DNA of 18,234 nt from JBJXHG01 sp046160865 (lineage in GTDB: Bacteria; Planctomycetota; UBA1135; GCA-002686595), in the NCBI GenBank assembly GCA_046160865.1, contig JBJXHG010000013.1, forward strand, positions 1 through 18,234. The letters are read 5' to 3'. A program made the translations under genes and the position numbers. Positions 1-6,868 of this stretch are shown here, piece by piece. Within the stretch, counting starts at the first letter, position 1; each line of letters starts with the position of its first letter. Under the pieces are notes generated by a model. That model did not search any database and had not been told where the DNA came from. It was given only the letters and a program-made list of their open reading frames with translations.

Positions 1-126
1 GCGGCGTTGTTGGATCGGAGTCGATCCTCGCTGACCTTGCAGGTCACCTCCGGTCGATTCCGATGCAACGCCTTGCTCCGAACGAGTCGGCACAACCTCG
101 CGACGGACGTGGTGAGAAATGCGGGC
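1..126 (-). repeat. Palindromic repeat, copy A (left end outside window)
   Basis: This copy aligns with the reverse complement of the copy at 6899-7073 at about 85% identity by hand over 127 bases. It ends in the family's terminal repeat at 108-126. The dyad centre is position 39: 14-24 pairs with 54-64, and an apex hairpin pairs 33-37 with 41-45 around a three-base loop. Symmetry predicts a left end about 49 bases outside the window. It lies 54 bases beyond the 3' end of the DUF5990 gene. Confidence 0.8.
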
Positions 127-180
127 CGCGCGCGACGCGCGCCAACTTGCGTGCTTCTCGCGCGCCGCTCTGCGACTGCG

Positions 181-615
181 TCATTCACTCCAACGCCAAC
201 CCGTGAACGGTTTCACGGTCCCGCACACCGGTCCGCCGTCCTTCATGCGACCGTGGATCGTGGCGTTGAGACGCTGATCCGGCTTTCCACGCTCGATCAA
301 CGCGCGCGTGATGCCTGTGAGCGGCACCTTGGCGCGCCGCGACCACAGCGTGCTCATCTCCCCCGCTTGCGCGCCCGAGTTCACATACAGGAAGCGCAGC
401 GCCGGCGGGCCCTGCACCACGGGTCCGAGCAGGCGCGGCGGATCGCCCGCGGAAGCGCGCACCGAGACTTCGAACACGAGGTCTGCTCCGGTCGAGCGCG
501 TGGGCGAGAGCCACTCGCCGAGTTTGCCCTGCACGCAGAAGAGTACGCCCGGCGGCGGACCGGTCACGCGGATTCGTAGCGGGATCTCGAGCTCGCCTTC
601 GTTCTTCTTCGACAC
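181..615 (-). CDS. DUF5990 family protein
   Basis: A 144-residue soluble protein matching the DUF5990 pattern as I remember it: a PLRIRV start, PPPGVLFCVQ, STGADLVFEV, a LGPVVQGPPALRFLYVNSG core, WSRRAKVPLTGI, and a C-terminal DGGPVCGTV. The family's function is unknown. No signal peptide or membrane segment is visible. I chose the GTG at 615 because family similarity begins just after it and no ATG is close. There is no good Shine-Dalgarno site; a GGGAG lies about 18 bases upstream. The reading frame stays open up to 849, but that part overlaps the DUF1579 gene and is a shadow. A terminator-like hairpin just upstream suggests separate transcription from the DUF1579 gene. Family call is confident, start is not. 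Confidence 0.8.
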   Translation of the reverse strand: MSKKNEGELEIPLRIRVTGPPPGVLFCVQGKLGEWLSPTRSTGADLVFEVSVRASAGDPPRLLGPVVQGPPALRFLYVNSGAQAGEMSTLWSRRAKVPLTGITRALIERGKPDQRLNATIHGRMKDGGPVCGTVKPFTGWRWSE

Positions 616-640
616 GCGCCCAATGTACGCGTTCTCCCGA

Positions 641-685
641 AAACGATCGCGCCCGGCCTTCGCGTTCGCGAGAGACCGGGCGCGA
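641..685 (-). terminator. Rho-independent-type terminator after the DUF1579 gene
   Basis: A perfect 10-bp stem pairs 647-656 with 676-685, with a 19-base loop that itself contains a CGCG/CGCG pair. Read on the minus strand, it begins 16 bases after the DUF1579 stop codon and is followed by CGTTTT. The T-tract is short, but the stem is strong and well placed. Confidence 0.55.
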
Positions 686-701
686 GTGAGATCCGGCAGC
701 G

Positions 702-1298
702 CTACTTCGTGCGCGTGGCTTGGATCTCCATCATCATCGTTTCCTTGCCGTCGGTGCCGGTCTTGAACGCTTGCATGGTCCAGCCGGTGTCCGTGTTCTT
801 GATCGTCGAGCGCGACTTCGTGTACTTGCCCGTCATCATGTCGGGGCACTCGCCCGTGTACGTGAACGTCTTCGTCGCGGCGTCGTACGTGCCTTCACCG
901 GTCATGATCCCGGTGTTGCCGTTGTCGATCCACGTGTTGACGAACTTCTTCTTCACGTTGTCGTAGCCGGTGAAGCCCATGCCGTGGAACGGCTGGCCCA
1001 TCATCGTGCCCTTGACGTCGTCTTGGATGAAGCGGCCGTCCATCGTCCACTTCGTCTCGCACGTGCCGGTCGTCTCTTCCGCCGGCATGCCCGGCATGTT
1101 CGTCTTGCACGTGTACGTCCACTTGCCGACGAGCGGCTCGAGGATCTTGTGCTGCGCGCCGGGCGTCGACATCTCCATCCACTTCGCCATCATCGGGTCG
1201 TCCTTCAGCGACTTCTTGTCCTGAGCGACGAGCGCGGTTGCCGAGGCGGTGGCGAGGACCAGGAACAGGCCCGAACAAATCCAAACTTTGAGCTTCAT
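702..1298 (-). CDS. Secreted DUF1579 family protein
   Basis: A 198-residue protein. Residues 1 to about 26 form a signal peptide: a short basic n-region (MKLK), a hydrophobic run, and an Ala-rich end before AQDKK. The mature part matches DUF1579: PGAQHKILEPLVGKWTY, then WTMDGRFI, GMGFTGYDNVKKKFVNTWID and TYTGE. This is thought to be a lipocalin-like beta-barrel fold of unknown function. The mature protein is rich in methionine. The ATG at 1298 is supported by AGGAG seven to eight bases upstream and by the signal peptide starting there. The frame stays open to 1361, but the extra residues have no signal character. It lies downstream of xdhC on the same strand, 148 bases away, so it probably has its own promoter. 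Confidence 0.85.
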   Translation of the reverse strand: MKLKVWICSGLFLVLATASATALVAQDKKSLKDDPMMAKWMEMSTPGAQHKILEPLVGKWTYTCKTNMPGMPAEETTGTCETKWTMDGRFIQDDVKGTMMGQPFHGMGFTGYDNVKKKFVNTWIDNGNTGIMTGEGTYDAATKTFTYTGECPDMMTGKYTKSRSTIKNTDTGWTMQAFKTGTDGKETMMMEIQATRTK

Positions 1299-1446
1299 CG
1301 AGAATTCTCCTAAGAACGTGTGTTTTCGAGATTCGTCCGCGGTCGCCGGTGAGGCGCACAATGGGGATAGCGCGGAGGAATCGGCGGACCCTTGTATCGG
1401 CTCCGCGAAGCGATTTCGAGAGGCGCCCCGGTCCCTGGACGGGGAA

Positions 1447-2268
1447 TCAGGGAGCTTCCGTACGCGGCTCCACGTTGCTCAGTAGCTCCGACAACTCTGC
1501 CGCGGCCGAGATCGCAATCGCGTTCGGCTCCTTCGAATGCTTCGAAACGCCGATCGGGCAGCGCACGCGCACGATGTCGGATTCCGAGAAACCACGTTGG
1601 CCGAGCCGCTTCTGGAAGCGCTCCCACTTGCGCTGGGATCCGATCAACCCGAGGTACGGAAACGGCCGCCGCAGCGCTTTGGCAACGATCTCGAGATCGA
1701 GCGCGTGATTGTGCGTCATCACGAGCACGAGCGCGTCGTCGGGCAGCGTGTCGACTTCCGCTTCGGGATTGTCGACGAGCAGGATCTCGAACGGCCGGCT
1801 CTTCGCGAGCGGCGGATGGATCTCCGCTTCGTCGCGTCCGTCGATCAGCACGACATCCGCGGAGAGATACGGTGCGAGACCGCCAAGAGCCTGCGCGACG
1901 TGACCCGCGCCGAAGATCGCGACGCGGCGCCGCTTCCACAGATACGTCTCGAAGAAGAGCCGCACTTCTCCGCCGCAACACTGGCCGACCTTCTCGGACA
2001 GCGGGTAGGCAACGGTCTCGGCACTCGCGCTCGCGCGCCCGAGTAGCACGCCGCAATGCTCCATCGCGAGCTGCTCGAGATTGCCGCCGCCGATCGTGCC
2101 GAACACGATCTCCGGACGGCCGGTCTTCGTCGAAAGGCTGACGATCATGCGCGCTCCGGCGTCGCGCGGACCGCTGCCCTTCACGTCCGTGACGACGACG
2201 TGTGCACACGCCCGACGCGCGACGCGCAGCTCGCTCAACGCCTCGAGCCAATCCTGCGCGTGTGCCAC
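1447..2268 (-). CDS. xdhC: XdhC family molybdenum cofactor insertion protein
   Basis: A 273-residue protein of the XdhC/CoxF family. These proteins bind molybdenum cofactor in the cytoplasm, help sulfurate it, and deliver it to xanthine dehydrogenase-type enzymes. Visible landmarks are GTIGGGNLE (57-65), the cysteine motif GQCCGG (95-100), a Rossmann strand VAIFGAGHVAQAL (116-128), MTHNHALD (184-191), and LGLIGSQRKW near 206-215. The length is normal for the family. The start is GTG with only a weak upstream site; no better start precedes the conserved region. No gene for a xanthine dehydrogenase, CO dehydrogenase or other molybdenum hydroxylase lies in the window, so the client enzyme is elsewhere or just outside. 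Confidence 0.9.
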   Translation of the reverse strand: MAHAQDWLEALSELRVARRACAHVVVTDVKGSGPRDAGARMIVSLSTKTGRPEIVFGTIGGGNLEQLAMEHCGVLLGRASASAETVAYPLSEKVGQCCGGEVRLFFETYLWKRRRVAIFGAGHVAQALGGLAPYLSADVVLIDGRDEAEIHPPLAKSRPFEILLVDNPEAEVDTLPDDALVLVMTHNHALDLEIVAKALRRPFPYLGLIGSQRKWERFQKRLGQRGFSESDIVRVRCPIGVSKHSKEPNAIAISAAAELSELLSNVEPRTEAP

Positions 2269-2319
2269 AGCCTAGGAGCTCGTCGTCGCGAGGCGACGCG
2301 CGCAATGGCAAGACGAGGA

Positions 2320-2360
2320 GCGCGCTGCGCCGAGCGCGACGATGGATCGCCGCAGCGCGC
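2320..2360 (-). terminator. Strong hairpin between the small secreted protein gene and xdhC
   Basis: A perfect 10-bp stem pairs 2320-2329 with 2351-2360 around a 21-base loop. It starts 32 bases after the minus-strand stop at 2393. No T-run follows, so it may be a 3'-end structure or partial terminator rather than a classic intrinsic terminator. Confidence 0.3.
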
Positions 2361-2392
2361 GACGCCCTGTGGGTGAGTATTCCAACGTGCTC

Positions 2393-2761
2393 CTAACGGC
2401 TCGCCTTCACGGACACGCGGCTCGCCGCACGCTTTTCGATCGCGTACGAAGCGCCGCCCGCGTTCTCGATCATGACGTTTCGCACCGTGCCACCGGCGTC
2501 GACGTACCAGAGGATCGAACGCTCGTCTTGTTGCGTGACGCCCGCGAGATCGCCATAGAAGTTCGGCACCGCGAACACGCGCCGGGTCTCGGTGAGCTGC
2601 TCCGAGCCCTTCGGAATACCGGCCGTGTCGACGTCGATCGGCAGCTCGTACCGCACCTCGCCGGCGTACGAGTAGACGAGGCCGAACGCGGCGCTGACGA
2701 CGGGCTGCGCTGCGTATCCGATCGCGGATCCGGCGATCAAAGCAATGACGATGGACTTCAT
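2393..2761 (-). CDS. Small secreted or membrane-anchored protein, unknown function
   Basis: A 122-residue protein that I do not recognise. The first 24 residues (MKSIVIALIAGSAIGYAAQP then VVSA) look like a signal peptide or N-terminal anchor. The rest contains a polar stretch with RYELPIDVDTAGIPKGSE, an aromatic patch around NFYGDLAGV, and ILWYVDAGGTVRNVMIENAGG, suggesting a small beta-rich domain. The ATG at 2761 is fixed by a GGAGG site four bases upstream. The open frame to 2842 runs into the divergent gene and is ignored. It is transcribed divergently from the fused hydroxylase gene with about 79 bases between starts. It could be co-transcribed with xdhC, but a hairpin separates them. Confidence 0.7.
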   Translation of the reverse strand: MKSIVIALIAGSAIGYAAQPVVSAAFGLVYSYAGEVRYELPIDVDTAGIPKGSEQLTETRRVFAVPNFYGDLAGVTQQDERSILWYVDAGGTVRNVMIENAGGASYAIEKRAASRVSVKASR

Positions 2762-2790
2762 GGTGCCTCCGTTTCGAGAGCTCGCTGCGA

Positions 2791-2803
2791 CGCCGTGACG
2801 GCG
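2791..2803. promoter_or_regulatory. 13-bp dyad in the divergent promoter region
   Basis: CGCCGT-G-ACGGCG is a perfect dyad of 6-bp arms around one central base. It lies between two divergent genes, where an operator would be expected. No regulator gene is adjacent, and GC-rich DNA gives such dyads by chance, so this is only a candidate. Confidence 0.25.
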
Positions 2804-2826
2804 CGCGTCTTCCGAGCGTGCCGAAC

Positions 2827-2832
2827 TATATG
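2827..2832 (+). promoter_or_regulatory. Candidate -10 element of the fused hydroxylase gene
   Basis: TATATG (within CTATATGAT) is the only AT-rich patch in the divergent region and ends eight bases before the ATG at 2841. There is no Shine-Dalgarno sequence, so a leaderless transcript would fit. No convincing -35 box was found. Confidence 0.35.
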
Positions 2833-2840
2833 ATCCTCGC

Positions 2841-5105
2841 ATGAGAATCGCATGCGTCGGCGGCGGCCCCGCCGGACTCTACTTCGCGATCCTGATGCGC
2901 AAGAGCTTCCCCGCCGCGCGGATCACCGTGTTCGAGCGCAATCGGCCCGATGACACCTTCGGTTGGGGCGTAGTGTTCTCCGACGAGACGCTCTCGAACT
3001 TCGAGACGGCCGACCCCGAGAGCTTCGCCGCGATCCGTGCGCAGTTCGTCTCCTGGAGCGACATCGAGACGTACCACGCGGGCGCGTGCGTGCGCTCCAC
3101 CGGCCACGGGTTCTGCGGACTTTCGCGCAAGCGCTTGCTCGAGATCCTGCACGGCCGCTGCCGCGAGCTCGGCGTCGAGCTCTCGTTCCAGCACGAGATC
3201 ACGGACGATGCAGAGCTCGCTGGCTACGACTTGGTCCTCGCCTCGGACGGCATCAACAGCGCGCTGCGCACGAAGCACGCGGCGCACTTCCAGCCCACGA
3301 TCGATTGGCGCAAAGCCAAGTTCTGCTGGCTCGGCACGACGAAGCCGCTGTCCGCGTTCACGTTCCTCTTCCGCGAGAACGAGCACGGGCTCTTCCAGGT
3401 GCACGCCTATCCGTTCGAGGCCGGACTCTCGACGTTCATCGTCGAGTGCCACGAATCGGTCTGGCAGCGCGCCGGCCTGGACCGTGCCGACGAAGCCACG
3501 ACGATTGCGTATTGCGAGCAGCTCTTCGCGGAGGATCTGGCCGGACATCGCTTGCTCGGTAACCGATCGATCTGGCGCACGTTCCCCACGATTCGCTGCG
3601 CGCGCTGGCACACCGGCAACATCGTGCTCGTCGGCGACGCCGTGCACACGGCGCACTTCTCGATCGGCTCGGGCACGAAGCTCGCGATGGAGGATTCGAT
3701 AGCGCTCGTCGAAGCCTTCCGAACGCACGGAACCGCCGACGTGCCGCGCGCGCTCGCCGCGTACGAGGCCGCGCGCACGGTCGACGTGCTCAAGACGCAA
3801 AAAGCGGCGCAGACGAGCCTCGAGTGGTTCGAGAACTCGGCGCGCTACATCGGACAGCATCCGCTGCAGTTCACGTTCAACTTGATGACGCGCAGCAAGC
3901 GCATCACGTACGACAACCTGCGCCGCCGCGATCCGGCGCTCGTCGCGCGCGTCGCCGAGTGGTTCGCGGGCGAGAACGGCCTCGCGCGCAACGCCGACGG
4001 CTCGGCATCGATGCCGATGTTCGCGCCGCTCGCGCTGCGCGGGCTGCGCCTCGCGAACCGCGTCGTCGTCTCACCGATGTGCCAGTACTCCGCCGTCGAC
4101 GGCACGCCGACCGATTGGCATCTCGTGCACCTCGGCAGTCGCGCGGTCGGCGGCGCGGGGCTCGTTCTGGCCGAAATGACGAACGTGTCGGCGGAAGGTC
4201 GGATCTCGCACGGATGCACCGGGCTGTGGAACGAGGAGCACGCGGCCGCGTGGAAGCGCGTCGTCGATTTCGTGCACGCACATTCGCACTCGAAGATCGG
4301 CATCCAGCTGGGACACGCAGGGCGCAAAGGCTCGTGCCGCTTGCCGTGGGAAGGCGACGACCCTTTGCGTGACGCCAGCGCGTGGACGACGCTCGGTCCC
4401 ACTGCGGATCCGTTCGCGAGCGGTTGGCCCGCGCCGCGCTCGATGGCTCGCGCCGACATGGAGCGCGTGCTCGCGCAGTACAGCGCGTCGACGCACTACG
4501 CGCTGCGAGCCGGCTTCGATCTCGTCGAGATCCACATGGCGCACGGGTACCTGCTGTCGAGCTTCCTCTCGCCCGTCTCCAACCGGCGCACGGACGAGTA
4601 CGGCGGCTCGCTCGCCAAGCGCATGCGCTTCCCGCTCGAGGTCTTTGCGGCCGTGCGCCGCGCGTGGCCGAGCGACAAGCCGATCGCCGTGCGCGTGTCG
4701 GCGAGCGATTGGCTCGAGGACGGCGGCCAGACGATCGAGGACACGGTCGAGATCGCGCGCGCGCTGCAAGCGCTCGGCTGCGATCTCATCGACGTGTCGT
4801 CCGGCGGCAACACACCGCTCTCGAAGCCCGACTACGGGCGCATGTACCAAGTGCCTTTCGCCGAGCGCATCAAGTCGGAGACGGGCATGCGCGTCATGGC
4901 GGTCGGCGCGATCCTCTCGGCGGATCACGTCAACACGATCGTCGCCGCCGGACGCGCGGACCTGTGCGCGCTCGCGCGCACGCACCTCGCCGATCCGTAC
5001 CTCACGCTGACGGCTGCGGGTGCCGATGCCTACGACGCGCATCCGTGGCCGCGCCAGTATCTCGCCGCGCGCCCGCAGCGCCGGCGCGGCGGCGCGGCGG
5101 ACTGA
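2841..5105 (+). CDS. Bifunctional salicylyl-CoA 5-hydroxylase / NADH:flavin oxidoreductase
   Basis: A 754-residue fusion of two flavoenzymes. Residues 1 to about 385 form an FAD monooxygenase: the dinucleotide motif GGGPAG begins at residue 7, and the second FAD motif NIVLVGDAVHTAHF is around 260-272. From residue 391 (MPMFAPLALRGL) an FMN-binding Old-Yellow-Enzyme barrel begins, with SPMCQYSA, QLGHAGRKG (489-497) and HMAHGYLLSSFLSP with H565 and H568. This architecture is that of salicylyl-CoA 5-hydroxylase/oxidoreductase and of 2-aminobenzoyl-CoA monooxygenase/reductase of aerobic aromatic degradation through CoA thioesters. The sequence alone does not tell which aryl-CoA is used. The start is certain because the Rossmann motif follows at once. 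No aryl-CoA ligase or ring-cleavage gene is adjacent. Confidence 0.88.
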   Translation: MRIACVGGGPAGLYFAILMRKSFPAARITVFERNRPDDTFGWGVVFSDETLSNFETADPESFAAIRAQFVSWSDIETYHAGACVRSTGHGFCGLSRKRLLEILHGRCRELGVELSFQHEITDDAELAGYDLVLASDGINSALRTKHAAHFQPTIDWRKAKFCWLGTTKPLSAFTFLFRENEHGLFQVHAYPFEAGLSTFIVECHESVWQRAGLDRADEATTIAYCEQLFAEDLAGHRLLGNRSIWRTFPTIRCARWHTGNIVLVGDAVHTAHFSIGSGTKLAMEDSIALVEAFRTHGTADVPRALAAYEAARTVDVLKTQKAAQTSLEWFENSARYIGQHPLQFTFNLMTRSKRITYDNLRRRDPALVARVAEWFAGENGLARNADGSASMPMFAPLALRGLRLANRVVVSPMCQYSAVDGTPTDWHLVHLGSRAVGGAGLVLAEMTNVSAEGRISHGCTGLWNEEHAAAWKRVVDFVHAHSHSKIGIQLGHAGRKGSCRLPWEGDDPLRDASAWTTLGPTADPFASGWPAPRSMARADMERVLAQYSASTHYALRAGFDLVEIHMAHGYLLSSFLSPVSNRRTDEYGGSLAKRMRFPLEVFAAVRRAWPSDKPIAVRVSASDWLEDGGQTIEDTVEIARALQALGCDLIDVSSGGNTPLSKPDYGRMYQVPFAERIKSETGMRVMAVGAILSADHVNTIVAAGRADLCALARTHLADPYLTLTAAGADAYDAHPWPRQYLAARPQRRRGGAAD

Positions 5106-5227
5106 ATCGCGAGCGTGCCGGCGACGCCCAAGGATCGGGCGTGACGATAAGATCGCGATCTCGTGGCGCGGCGGTGCTCCCGTACACCGTCCGATCCAAC
5201 CGCAACATCTCGCCGCGCCACGCACTC

Positions 5228-6691
5228 ATGAGCTCGAAATCACTCTTCACTCGTCTTCTCGCGTTCACTGCCATTGCGCTCCCCGCGTCCGCGGGAGGCA
5301 CGATGACTCCGACCGTCGACACACTCGACTTCCGCATCCTCGACGCCGAATACTCCGCGTCGCTCGAGCGGATCGTGGCCGTTTCAGCGGCGCCGCAGAA
5401 CCGCTTGCACATCTACGACCCGATCGCGCAATCGGGCGTCGCGGTGCCGCTCAGTCTTCCGCCGCTGTGCGTCGGCGTCAGTCCGGATGGCTTGCGCGCT
5501 GCCGTCGGACACGACGCTTGGGTGACGATCGTCGACCTCACGACCGCGACCGTCCTGAACACGTACTCGGTTCCCGCGATCGCGTTCGACATCGTGCTCT
5601 CGGCGAACGGGTTCGCCTACGTGATGCCGCTCGTCGACCAGTGGGTCACCATCAAGTGCTTGAACACCGCGACTGGCGCCGTGACGAACAGCACGGGCGG
5701 TTCGATTCGCGCCGGAACCAAAATGCGAGCGCATCCGGGTGGCAGCTCCATCTACGGCGCGAACAACGGTCTTTCGCCTTCGGACATCGAGCGCTACTCG
5801 ATCGTGAGCGGCACGCTGCAACGACTCTACGATTCGCCCTACCACGGCGATTACGCGATGTGCGGAGACTTGTGGATCACGGCGGACGGTCTGCGCATCC
5901 TCACCAAGTGCGGCAACACCTTCCGTGCGTCGCCCGTCCAGTCGGAGGACATGACGTACATCGGTGCGCTGCCCGGCGTGTCGGGAGTCGCGTACGCCAA
6001 TCATTCCGTGCAGACGAACAAGATCCTCGTCATCGCGTCCGGAGCGACGAACGATCGCAAGCTCCGCATCCACGACGCGGCGTTCCTCGGATTCGACGGC
6101 GAAGTGAGCTTGCCGACGTTTCCCGCCGGCCCGGGTAACTTTCCGTCCCACGGCCGCTTCGTCTTCCACGACGCGGCCGGAACGCGTGCGTTCACCGTGG
6201 TTCAAGCGGATCCCACTTCGGGCCTGATCCTCGACTCGGGGATCGCGACGTACACGTTTCCCGGCGGCTGCACCGGATCGTGGTCGAACTACTGCACGAG
6301 CACGCCCAACTCGACGGGAGTCCCGGCGACGATCGAGCTCACCGGATCGCTCGGGATCGCCGCGAACGACTCGTGGGTACGCGCGACGAACTGTCCGCCG
6401 AATGCCATCGGCATCTTCATCTTCGGAGGCGCGCAGGGATTGGTGCCCTTCGGCGACGGCTACCTGTGCTTCGATCTGTTCGGTCCCGGTCTCCATCGTC
6501 TGTTCCGAAACACTCGCGTGGGGCCGACGGGGATCGCGGAGCTCAAGATCAACTTCCCGTACTTGCCGGCGACGACGCCGATTCCGGCCGGATCGACGCA
6601 GAACTTCCAGTTCTGGTTCCGCGATGCGCAGGGTCCGGGTGGGCAAGGGTTCAACACGTCGAACGCCGCGCAAGCGACGTTCTGCAACTGA
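5228..6691 (+). CDS. Secreted beta-propeller-like protein with planctomycete C-terminal domain
   Basis: A 487-residue protein predicted to be exported. Residues 1 to about 22 (MSSKSLFTRLLAFTAIALPA, then SA) form a signal peptide. The middle, about 30-345, has repeating units resembling YVTN/WD propeller blades: RLHIYDP, GVSPDGLRAAVGHDAWVTIVD, DIVLSANGFAYVMP, LWITADGLRIL. From Y355-C356 to the end lies a Cys-patterned domain with AAND, GDGYLCFD, NFQFWFRD and a terminal FCN, shared with the peptidase downstream. The ATG at 5228 is chosen because the signal peptide begins there, although no Shine-Dalgarno site is visible. The frame is open upstream into the preceding gene, but that part is an Arg-rich shadow. 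Binding partner unknown; a surface or periplasmic role is inferred. Confidence 0.75.
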   Translation: MSSKSLFTRLLAFTAIALPASAGGTMTPTVDTLDFRILDAEYSASLERIVAVSAAPQNRLHIYDPIAQSGVAVPLSLPPLCVGVSPDGLRAAVGHDAWVTIVDLTTATVLNTYSVPAIAFDIVLSANGFAYVMPLVDQWVTIKCLNTATGAVTNSTGGSIRAGTKMRAHPGGSSIYGANNGLSPSDIERYSIVSGTLQRLYDSPYHGDYAMCGDLWITADGLRILTKCGNTFRASPVQSEDMTYIGALPGVSGVAYANHSVQTNKILVIASGATNDRKLRIHDAAFLGFDGEVSLPTFPAGPGNFPSHGRFVFHDAAGTRAFTVVQADPTSGLILDSGIATYTFPGGCTGSWSNYCTSTPNSTGVPATIELTGSLGIAANDSWVRATNCPPNAIGIFIFGGAQGLVPFGDGYLCFDLFGPGLHRLFRNTRVGPTGIAELKINFPYLPATTPIPAGSTQNFQFWFRDAQGPGGQGFNTSNAAQATFCN

Positions 6692-6868
6692 ATCGGTCGC
6701 GAACCGGCGCGCGCGTCTCGTCGAATGACGCGAGCTCACCGCTCGCGCAGGCGCGCGCTGCCCGCGCTCCCCATTGCGCTGCGCGGCACTTCGAACGGAA
6801 CTGCCCCGCGCGGCGCACGTCGAAGGCACAATGACCGGCAGATCGTGCCTCGTACTCGGAGATCCACC

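Noticed and set aside
1432..1453. 6-bp stem hairpin at the xdhC stop codon
   Set aside because: Overlaps the coding end, short stem, and no T-run on the minus strand.
1310..2311. 333-codon minus-strand frame overlapping xdhC
   Set aside because: The XdhC motifs are in the other frame; this one is Arg-rich shadow.
5124..5142. 6-bp stem hairpin (ACGCCC/GGGCGT) after the fused flavoenzyme gene
   Set aside because: Too short and without a T-run to be called a terminator.
5150..5161. Perfect 12-bp palindrome AGATCGCGATCT upstream of the propeller gene
   Set aside because: Could be an operator, but it is isolated, no regulator is adjacent, and GATC/CGCG palindromes are frequent in such DNA.
4071..5225. 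384-codon minus-strand frame
   Set aside because: Antisense to the reductase half of the fused flavoenzyme; no conserved features.
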